Shown: positions 1-4,388 of the stretch, piece by piece
How the letters are laid out: each line of letters opens with the position of its first letter
How positions within the stretch are numbered: position 1 is the first letter of the stretch
DNA from: Lachnospiraceae bacterium
Lineage (GTDB): Bacteria > Bacillota > Clostridia > Lachnospirales > Lachnospiraceae
Length of the DNA: 6,088 bases
NCBI GenBank assembly: GCA_017476305.1
Contig: JAFVAA010000452.1
Coordinates: 1-6,088, forward strand
Reading direction: 5' to 3'
Program-made: the position numbers and the translations under genes
Notes under the pieces: model-generated
Seen by the model: only the letters and a program-made list of their open reading frames with translations
Told to the model about the DNA's origin: nothing
Database searches by the model: none

Positions 1-1119
1 AATCAAAGTGATGATAATGGATTTCCTAATCAGCAAAATTTAATGAATATGAATAATATGAATATGAATATGATGAATATGAATAATATGAATGGCATGA
101 ATATGATGAATAATATGAATATGAATAATATGAATAACATGAATATGATGAATAATATGAATATGAATAATATGAATATGATGAATATGAATATGATGAA
201 TAACATTAATTATAATAATATGTTATTGAACCAATATCAAAAAAATATTATGATGATGAATTATCGAATGATGCAAAACCAGCAACAAATTAATTTAATG
301 AATAATATGATGATACTGAAAAAAAGGGAGAATTTTATGAACCAATTTTTAAATGAAACTTATGAAAAAAATGATGATAATAATGATTCTGAATTTGATA
401 ATTATCAAGAAGATGAAGAAAATAATGATCCACAACCAAATGAAGCATTAACTGATGTGGCAAAAGAGGAACTTGCTCAAAAACAAAATTTTGAAAATTA
501 TCAACCTCCTAGTAATATAACATTTGAAGAAGTTGATCCATTATTTATGAATACTTTTATCTCAAATAAAGAATTATTTGATGGAAAAGGGCATAATTTA
601 ATTGGAAAATGGGCCCATGGAGAAAATAGAGGAGGAAAGCCATATACACCACCTGATGGTTGGATTGGTTTTGGATTAAATGTGCTAGGAAAATATGATA
701 ATGGTAATAATGATTGGTTGGCTTGTAATGGGAGGCCAGGAGAATGGTGTATTGCCTATCATGGAGCCTGTCATGGAGTTTCTAATAGTGATCAAGTTAA
801 AGAAATTATTAAAATAATTTTGGAACAAAATTTGAAGCCTGGCTCTGGGCAAGCATATTCTGGCTATAATGATGATAATCATCCAGGCCAAAAGGTGGGA
901 GTGGGAGTTTATTGTTCCCCAAATCCAATTGTTATTGATGGATATGCTGGGAGAATGGAAGTCAATGGGCATTATTATAAAGTTGCATTTATGCTAAGAG
1001 TAAAACCTGATAAAATTAGATTTAGTAATTCTCAAAAAGATTATTGGGTATTAAATGCTGGTAATGGAGATTTCTCCGAAATAAGACCTTATAGGTTTTT
1101 GATTAAAAAAGCTTCTTAA
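1..1119 (+). CDS. Met/Asn-repeat protein with C-terminal ADP-ribosyltransferase-like domain, 5' partial
   Basis: The frame is open from base 1, so the ATG at 43, which has no ribosome binding site, is probably internal and the gene starts outside the window; 372 codons are visible. Layout: a low-complexity Met/Asn (later Gln) region to about base 315; an acidic Asp/Glu/Asn linker to about base 520; a conserved-looking globular domain from about 530 to 1119. In this domain I see a Gly-Trp-rich segment, Tyr-His-Gly at 757-765, Gly-Val-Tyr-Cys-Ser-Pro at 904-921, and Glu-Ile-Arg-Pro-Tyr at 1078-1092. The order His, then Tyr in a G-x-Y-x-S strand, then a late Glu resembles the H-Y-E pattern of PARP/ART-fold enzymes, and similar domains are familiar from ciliate and other protist proteins. 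Catalysis is unproven. There is no signal peptide or membrane segment in the visible part. Trp is TGG and Gln is CAA/CAG, so the standard code fits. Codons are far more AT-rich than those of the genes to the right. That it is coding is near certain; the fold is a tentative call. Confidence 0.88.
   Translation, partial: NQSDDNGFPNQQNLMNMNNMNMNMMNMNNMNGMNMMNNMNMNNMNNMNMMNNMNMNNMNMMNMNMMNNINYNNMLLNQYQKNIMMMNYRMMQNQQQINLMNNMMILKKRENFMNQFLNETYEKNDDNNDSEFDNYQEDEENNDPQPNEALTDVAKEELAQKQNFENYQPPSNITFEEVDPLFMNTFISNKELFDGKGHNLIGKWAHGENRGGKPYTPPDGWIGFGLNVLGKYDNGNNDWLACNGRPGEWCIAYHGACHGVSNSDQVKEIIKIILEQNLKPGSGQAYSGYNDDNHPGQKVGVGVYCSPNPIVIDGYAGRMEVNGHYYKVAFMLRVKPDKIRFSNSQKDYWVLNAGNGDFSEIRPYRFLIKKAS
40..213 (+). 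repeat. Degenerate in-frame AATATG / ATGAAT tandem repeat
   Basis: An almost uninterrupted run of ATG and AAT codons (MN, MNN and MMN units, one Gly interruption near 94) encodes the Met/Asn tract of the first gene. All units are multiples of three, so gain or loss of copies changes protein length without a frameshift. Such tracts are prone to slippage and to misassembly from short reads. Confidence 0.9.
325..339 (+). promoter_or_regulatory. Possible internal ribosome binding site and start in the first gene
   Basis: AGGGAG at 325-330 is followed after 6 bases by an in-frame ATG at 337. The site falls exactly where the Met/Asn/Gln tract ends. Initiation here would give a 260-residue protein made of the acidic linker plus the C-terminal domain. 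It could equally be a chance effect of Lys-Arg-Glu codons. Confidence 0.3.
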
Positions 1120-1173
1120 TTGATAATCAATATGATATAATTATATCATACTACTTAACTTTTTGTTAAGTAG
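1120..1173. repeat. Three abutting inverted repeats between convergent genes
   Basis: Immediately after the stop of the first gene come three perfect inverted repeats without gaps: TTGAT-A-ATCAA (1120-1130), a 20-bp palindrome (1131-1150, TATGATATAA and its reverse complement), and CTACTTAAC-TTTTT-GTTAAGTAG (1151-1173). The last one overlaps the stop codon of the small minus-strand ORF. They sit between two convergent reading frames, so a bidirectional transcription end is the simplest role. None is followed by a proper T-run on either strand, so a classical intrinsic terminator is not clear. Confidence 0.6.
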
Positions 1174-1306
1174 CAAATATATATAATAATTGATTTTCAT
1201 TAAACCAAAAGGGTTTATTTATAAAATGTGTAATAATGGAAATTGCAAAATTTGTAATAATACTTAATCCAATAATTCCCAAATCTCTTGTACGATTTAA
1301 AAACAT
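1166..1306 (-). CDS. Small hydrophobic protein, 46 aa
   Basis: On the minus strand an AGGAG (1319-1315) stands 8 bases before an ATG at 1306, opening a 46-codon frame that stops with TAA at 1168-1166. The protein begins Met-Phe-Leu-Asn-Arg-Thr-Arg-Asp. It then has a hydrophobic stretch at about residues 9-29, rich in Ile, Leu, Phe and Ala, long enough for one membrane span, followed by a Lys-Pro-Phe-Trp-Phe segment and a short hydrophobic tail. The basic residues before the span predict a cytoplasmic N-terminus. I recognise no family. It lies convergent to the first gene and 41 bases beyond the stop of the xre gene, in the same direction. If the mobile element inserted just upstream of it, its own promoter may have been separated from it, and it may be read from xre. 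The ribosome binding site, spacing and full-length frame support it; the 20% GC background makes a chance ORF possible. Confidence 0.5.
   Translation of the reverse strand: MFLNRTRDLGIIGLSIITNFAISIITHFINKPFWFNENQLLYIFAT
1201..1217. repeat. Short inverted repeat TAAACC/GGTTTA
   Basis: A 6-bp perfect stem (TAAACC 1201-1206, GGTTTA 1212-1217) encloses a 5-base loop and is followed on the plus strand by TTTATAAAA. It lies inside the small minus-strand ORF, so it is weak as a terminator for the first gene. Confidence 0.25.
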
Positions 1307-1347
1307 ATGTTTTACTCCTGAAAAAATTATGTTTATGAGTTTTATTG
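1307..1347. other. Candidate left junction (att) zone of the integrated element
   Basis: Composition changes here. The 220 bases to the left have about 20% GC by hand count, and the xre gene starting its 3' end at 1348 has the codon use of the integrase operon. Tyrosine integrases next to xis and a divergent xre usually sit at one end of their element, so the attachment site should lie between the xre stop and the small minus-strand ORF. The segment is A/T-run rich (GAAAAAATTATG, GTTATTTTTGAG), as with Tn916-type targets. The core cannot be defined without the right end or an empty site. Confidence 0.3.
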
Positions 1348-1893
1348 TTATTTTTGAGAATTTAATCCTAGTCTGTCCATAACCTCATCATGTGCCCTCT
1401 GAATCTTAAGTCGTTCCTGCCATGGTTCCGACTCTGGATAAATATCCATCCAAAGATTAAAAGCTGCCTCCGCTTTCAGCAGAGCTTCCCCACGTTTCTT
1501 AACATCTTTTATTTCATTGCATTTTTCAACTTCTTGCATATATTCTTCATATCGGTCTAACCATGATCGCATCAAAGACAATGTTCCAAAGCTGATTCCA
1601 ACCATATCATTTCCATCTTTATCCTGATATTCAAAGAGTTGTCCATCATATTGGCGGAATATCTGAAAAAGTCTGTGTATAGCTTTTATGCCATCAAAAT
1701 CAGAGTTCGCTAGTACTTCGGGATTGACAGACAAAGCTTCTGCTATTTTTTCAAGAGATGATGGCTTGGGATTTCTTCTGCCACTTTCGTAGGCTCGAAT
1801 GTAGGCTTCACTTGCACCAACCATTTCTCCTAATTGCCTTTGGGTGAGATTACGTTCCTGCCGGATACGTCTTATGTTTTCCCCGACTGTCAT
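1348..1893 (-). CDS. XRE-family transcriptional regulator (element repressor-like)
   Basis: The 181-residue protein has an N-terminal Cro/C1-type helix-turn-helix at about residues 3-60 (pattern L-T-Q-R-Q-L-G ... A-Y-I-R-A-Y-E-S-G-R-R-N-P, ending in I-A-E-A-L-S-V). The remaining 120 residues have no peptidase triad or other domain I recognise. They include a predicted helical part rich in Glu and Lys (about 110-160) and a Trp-containing segment (F-N-L-W-M-D-I-Y-P-E-S-E-P-W). The start at 1893 has AGGAGG (1908-1903) with 9-base spacing. The gene diverges from xis-int. In this position such regulators usually repress excision genes and often themselves, and the intergenic region holds palindromes and repeats that could be its operators. 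It lacks an S24/LexA-like domain, so release from repression by RecA self-cleavage is not expected. XRE assignment is secure; the regulatory target is inferred. Confidence 0.93.
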   Translation of the reverse strand: MTVGENIRRIRQERNLTQRQLGEMVGASEAYIRAYESGRRNPKPSSLEKIAEALSVNPEVLANSDFDGIKAIHRLFQIFRQYDGQLFEYQDKDGNDMVGISFGTLSLMRSWLDRYEEYMQEVEKCNEIKDVKKRGEALLKAEAAFNLWMDIYPESEPWQERLKIQRAHDEVMDRLGLNSQK

Positions 1894-1942
1894 AACAACA
1901 TGCCTCCTGCTCTAAAGCTATATTTTTGTGAAACTGTTCAAC

Positions 1943-1956
1943 ATCATATATATGAT
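1943..1956. promoter_or_regulatory. 14-bp palindrome, possible xre operator
   Basis: ATCATATATATGAT is a perfect 14-bp palindrome covering the proposed -10 of the xre promoter. A dimeric XRE protein bound here would block its own transcription. AT-only centres form palindromes easily by chance, so support is modest. Confidence 0.35.
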
Positions 1957-1971
1957 AACACACGAGAGCAA
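1943..1971 (-). promoter_or_regulatory. Candidate promoter for the xre gene
   Basis: Read on the minus strand, TTGCTC (1971-1966), a 17-base spacer and TATGAT (1948-1943) form a moderate sigma-A promoter about 50 bases upstream of the xre start. Confidence 0.4.
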
Positions 1972-1981
1972 AAAAATAAAG

Positions 1982-2041
1982 CAAAAAGATATTGACACGA
2001 AACAAAAGTTACGATATTATAAAAACGCAACAAAAAGATAC
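1982..2041. repeat. Direct repeats flanking the xis-int promoter, possible operators
   Basis: CAAAAAGATA occurs exactly at 1982-1991 and 2031-2040, just outside the -35 and just beyond the start point. A longer related pair, ACGAAACAAAAGTTAC (1997-2012) and ACGCAACAAAAAGATAC (2025-2041), is offset by 28 bases. These copies bracket RNA polymerase contacts and are candidates for binding by the divergent XRE protein or by Xis. Confidence 0.4.
1992..2020 (+). promoter_or_regulatory. Sigma-A promoter of the xis-int operon
   Basis: TTGACA (1992-1997), a 17-base spacer and TATTAT (2015-2020) give a near-consensus promoter. Transcription would start at about 2027, leaving a 50-base leader before the xis ribosome binding site. 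I see no other comparable promoter before 5689, so it probably drives xis through the VirE gene. Confidence 0.78.
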
Positions 2042-2077
2042 TATACAGAAACAAATAAATAAACAGGAGGAAACAAT

Positions 2078-2272
2078 ATGAACGAAAAAATCTATTACAG
2101 TGCGGAAGACATTGCAAAAATGCTTGGTGTGAGCATGGGGAAAGCCTATAAAATCCTTAGAGAAATGAATAAGGATTTGGCAAGTAAAGGGTTTCTCACA
2201 ATCGCCGGAAAGATTCCGGTGGAGTATTTTAAGGAAAAATGGTACGGAGGAGCAAAGGAGGTAAGTGCATGA
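2078..2272 (+). CDS. xis: Excisionase-like helix-turn-helix protein
   Basis: This 64-residue protein has a winged-helix/MerR-like helix-turn-helix at residues 6-30 (Y-S-A-E-D-I-A-K-M-L-G-V-S, then K-A-Y-K-I-L-R), followed by a basic segment and an I-P-V-E-Y-F-K-E-K-W motif typical of small HTH proteins encoded just upstream of element integrases. Such proteins bend DNA at the attachment site and bias the integrase towards excision, or act as its transcription factor. AGGAGG at 2065-2070 lies 7 bases before the ATG. Its TGA stop overlaps the integrase start (ATGA at 2269-2272), which indicates translational coupling. The HTH is clear; the excisionase role rests on size and position. Confidence 0.85.
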   Translation: MNEKIYYSAEDIAKMLGVSMGKAYKILREMNKDLASKGFLTIAGKIPVEYFKEKWYGGAKEVSA

Positions 2273-3348
2273 GTTGCAATGCGAAGAAAGATCCGAACGG
2301 AACATGGCGGATACAATATCGCTGGACAGATTGGACAGGAACCAAAAAGAAATCACAAAAAAGAGGTTTTAAGACCAAGAAAGAAGCAGAAGAATGGTAC
2401 GCACATTTCATGCTGCAGCAATCATCTGATCCGACGATGACACTGGCGGACTTTTGGGAGATTTATAAGGCGGATATGGAAAAGCGCTTACGAAAAACTA
2501 CCATGAAGCAAAAAGAGTATGTAATGAATGACAAGGTGCTACCATATTTCGGAAAGACGCCAATTAATGAAATCACAGCTCCCATGATACGCAAATGGCA
2601 GGGAGAAATGATGGAAAAAGGTTTTAAGCCCACATATCTGAAAACAATACATAATCAGCTTAGTGCGATTTTGAATTATGCAGTAAATTTCTATGATTTG
2701 TGTTCCAATCCCTGTCGTAAAGCCGGAAGTATGGGAAAGAGTAAAGCGGATGAAAGACCGTATTGGACGCTGGAGGAGTTTCAGAAGTTTTCAGATGCGA
2801 TTATGGATAAGCAGGATTCATGGATTGCTTTTCAGATTTTATTTTGGACAGGTATGCGGATAGGAGAATTACTTGCGTTACAGGTGAAAGATATTGATTT
2901 TGAACAGGGAACCATAACTGTTGACGAATCTTTGACGAGGCTTGATGGAGAGGATCTGATTACGGCACCAAAGACGGAAAGCTCGGTTCGTGTGATTACG
3001 ATACATAAAGAATTGCAGGAGGAACTTAAGGAATATATTGCGACATTGTATCATGTGAGACCGGGAACACGTCTTTTTGTCGGACGGACAAAGAGCTTCT
3101 TTGAGCACGAAATGGAGCGTGGAATAAAGATGTCGGGAGTAAAGAAAATTACAGTTCATTGTACCCGTCACAGTCATGCAAGTATGCTTGTGCAGATGGG
3201 ATTCAGCCCAGTTGAGATTGCAAAACGGTTAGGGCATGGAAAGGTTACAACTACGATTGAAACCTATTGTCATCAGTCTATGGATGCACAGGAGAAAATT
3301 GCAGACAGGCTTGGAAAAGTGGAAAGAGGTGAGGAGAGTGGCGTGTAA
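2269..3348 (+). CDS. int: Tyrosine recombinase / integrase
   Basis: The protein has 359 residues. I place the start at 2269 rather than the upstream ATG at 2239 because AGGAGG (2256-2261) lies 7 bases before it and it overlaps the xis stop. Residues about 8-50 form an arm-type DNA-binding domain (N-G-T-W-R-I-Q-Y, then K-T-K-K-E-A-E-E-W); about 57-155 the SAM-like core-binding domain; about 165-345 the catalytic domain. The catalytic set is complete: Arg197 (T-G-M-R-I-G-E-L), Lys235 (A-P-K-T), His297 and Arg300 (H-C-T-R-H), His323 (L-G-H-G-K) and the nucleophile Tyr333 (I-E-T-Y-C-H). It belongs to the Tn916/phage integrase type that joins and releases an element at att sites through a covalent 3'-phosphotyrosine. 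The next gene overlaps its 3' end by 11 bases. Confidence 0.97.
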   Translation: MSCNAKKDPNGTWRIQYRWTDWTGTKKKSQKRGFKTKKEAEEWYAHFMLQQSSDPTMTLADFWEIYKADMEKRLRKTTMKQKEYVMNDKVLPYFGKTPINEITAPMIRKWQGEMMEKGFKPTYLKTIHNQLSAILNYAVNFYDLCSNPCRKAGSMGKSKADERPYWTLEEFQKFSDAIMDKQDSWIAFQILFWTGMRIGELLALQVKDIDFEQGTITVDESLTRLDGEDLITAPKTESSVRVITIHKELQEELKEYIATLYHVRPGTRLFVGRTKSFFEHEMERGIKMSGVKKITVHCTRHSHASMLVQMGFSPVEIAKRLGHGKVTTTIETYCHQSMDAQEKIADRLGKVERGEESGV

Positions 3349-3661
3349 ACGAGAGGACAGGTTTCGGCGCAATACAATTGCTTTTTGGCTGAGTGACGAA
3401 GAGAAAAACCAAGTGGAAGCGAAGATAATTTTATCGGGGATATCGAAAGGTGAATATTACCGGAAAGCAGTTTTAGGGCAGGAGGTAACGGTTATTGCCG
3501 GAAATTATATGTCGGTCAGGGTGGCAAAAGTATTGGAGCAGATATTGGCACATTTACAGAATGACAATACAGAAGAGGAAGGATTGCTGCTGGAACTGGT
3601 AAAACAATTGCTTGAAGTAAATAAAAATGCCCCTGCTGGTAACAAGGGCATTCATGAATAA
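3338..3661 (+). CDS. Small ribbon-helix-helix / MobC-like protein
   Basis: The frame is open further upstream, but coding of this frame before about 3330 would lie wholly inside int. I choose GTG at 3338, preceded by GAGG (3326-3329), giving 107 residues. A GTG at 3329 is an alternative. Residues 8-48 fit a ribbon-helix-helix: a strand R-R-N-T-I-A-F-W-L, then S-D-E-E-K-N-Q-V-E-A-K, a turn with S-G-I-S-K, and a helix E-Y-Y-R-K-A-V-L-G. This is the pattern of MobC-type relaxosome accessory proteins and related element DNA-binding proteins. Residues about 60-97 look like a leucine-rich helix suitable for oligomerisation. The gene overlaps int and lies before the primase gene. MobC role would need a relaxase, which is not in the window; another possibility is a protein that binds the repeat array at 5705-5865. 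The fold is moderately supported; the function is open. Confidence 0.65.
   Translation: MACKREDRFRRNTIAFWLSDEEKNQVEAKIILSGISKGEYYRKAVLGQEVTVIAGNYMSVRVAKVLEQILAHLQNDNTEEEGLLLELVKQLLEVNKNAPAGNKGIHE
3626..3652 (+). other. GC-rich hairpin at the end of the RHH gene
   Basis: AATGCCC (3626-3632) and GGGCATT (3646-3652) form a perfect 7-bp stem with a 13-base loop, inside the last codons of the RHH gene. No T-run follows, so it is not an obvious terminator. It may limit 3' decay or modulate expression of the downstream primase gene. Confidence 0.5.
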
Positions 3662-3668
3662 AAAGGAT

Positions 3669-3732
3669 AAAGCCTTTCTATCCAACACACACATTTATTA
3701 TAGCAAAGGCTTTCTCCGGAGGAAAGGAGAAA
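3669..3732 (+). promoter_or_regulatory. Possible RNA leader with competing hairpins over the primase RBS
   Basis: AAAGCCTTT (3669-3677) can pair with AAAGGCTTT (3705-3713) as a perfect 9-bp stem with a 27-base loop. TTTCTCC (3711-3717) can pair with GGAGAAA (3726-3732), burying much of the AAGGAG ribosome binding site and leaving GGAGG in the loop. The two stems share TTT at 3711-3713, so they compete at their edges. A third small stem, GGATA/TATCC (3665-3669, 3679-3683), competes with the first. This suggests control of primase translation, but no covariation was tested and no known riboswitch class is recognised. Confidence 0.35.
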
Positions 3733-3740
3733 ATTGCATA

Positions 3741-4388
3741 TTGAATATTTTTTCAGAGGTAAAGGAGTATTTGACGGCGAGACAGGTAGCGGAAAACTAT
3801 GGTCTGCAGGTCAGAAGAAATGGGTTAGCCTGTTGCCCTTTCCATGATGATAAGCACCCAAGCATGAAGATTGATAAGAATTATCATTGCTTTGCCTGTG
3901 GCATGGGAGGGGATGCGATTGACTATGTTTCCCGGATGTTTGGTTTATCGCAATATGAGGCGGCATTAAAGATTGTAGAAGATTTCCGGTTGCCGATAGA
4001 GGTCAAAGGAAATAAGGAATTAAGCGAGCAGGACAGGGCGCGTATTCGTAGAGAACGGACAGAACGTGAGAGGCTGATACACATCAGGGAGCGTTTTGAC
4101 AGATGGTGCAATCACAGTATTGAGAGTTTAAGGGATGGTTTATCACTGATAGAGCAGATGGGTATTTTCCTTAATGGAAAGCCGCCGGATATTATTTTTT
4201 CAGAGGACTATGCACGGATGCTTCATGCGGAACCGATTATGAATTACTGGCTGGATATTTTGTGCATGGGTAGTACAGAGGATAAACAGGAACTTTTTAT
4301 GAAAGGCAGGAAGGAGGTGGAAGAAGTTGCAGAGAGAGTCAGAATCGGAAGAGAGCGTATTATGGAACGAAATCGGGGAAGTGCTTGA
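3741..4388 (+). CDS. CHC2 zinc-finger primase-like protein
   Basis: The frame extends upstream to an ATG at 3627 and has another ATG at 3654. I choose TTG at 3741, 11 bases after AAGGAG (3724-3729), because the family begins Met-Asn-Ile-Phe followed by a V-K-x-x-x-T-x-R-Q-x-A-E-x-Y-G helix, as here. The 215-residue protein has a DnaG-type zinc ribbon: Cys32-Pro-Phe-His35 and Cys50-Phe-Ala-Cys53, followed by G-G-D-A-I-D-Y-V. There is no TOPRIM catalytic core, so it is much shorter than a DnaG primase. The rest is a basic Arg/Glu-rich helix (about 95-125) and an uncharacterised helical tail. In Firmicute elements such proteins precede VirE-type ATPases and probably work with them in element replication. 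Its 3' end overlaps the next gene by 62 bases. Zinc finger secure; priming activity unproven. Confidence 0.88.
   Translation: MNIFSEVKEYLTARQVAENYGLQVRRNGLACCPFHDDKHPSMKIDKNYHCFACGMGGDAIDYVSRMFGLSQYEAALKIVEDFRLPIEVKGNKELSEQDRARIRRERTERERLIHIRERFDRWCNHSIESLRDGLSLIEQMGIFLNGKPPDIIFSEDYARMLHAEPIMNYWLDILCMGSTEDKQELFMKGRKEVEEVAERVRIGRERIMERNRGSA

Noticed and set aside
43..45. ATG at 43 as the true start of the first gene
   Set aside because: No ribosome binding site, and the same frame stays open to base 1 with Asn/Gln/Asp-rich codons, so the gene most likely begins outside the window.
685..972. 95-aa minus-strand ORF inside the first gene
   Set aside because: Antisense shadow of the ART-like domain with no RBS or recognisable domain.
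1120..1347. tRNA gene as integration target
   Set aside because: No cloverleaf, GTTCRA-type T-loop or CCA-like end found; the region is about 20% GC.
2239..2268. Integrase start at ATG 2239
   Set aside because: It would lie inside xis with no good RBS, whereas 2269 has AGGAGG at 7 bases and overlaps the xis stop as ATGA.
2009..2411. Minus-strand ORFs across xis and the start of int
   Set aside because: They run antisense to well-supported genes and have Cys/Phe-rich shadow composition.
2878..3177. 99-aa minus-strand ORF inside int
   Set aside because: Antisense to the integrase catalytic core; no motif and no ribosome binding site seen.
3236..3337. N-terminal extension of the RHH gene from ATG 3236
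   Set aside because: The extra residues are the out-of-frame reading of the integrase catalytic end (His323/Tyr333 region) and show no RHH-like pattern.
3627..3740. N-terminal extension of the primase-like gene from ATG 3627 or 3654
   Set aside because: The segment is occupied by hairpins, and the recognisable family N-terminus begins at TTG 3741 behind AAGGAG. The 3654 start cannot be fully excluded.
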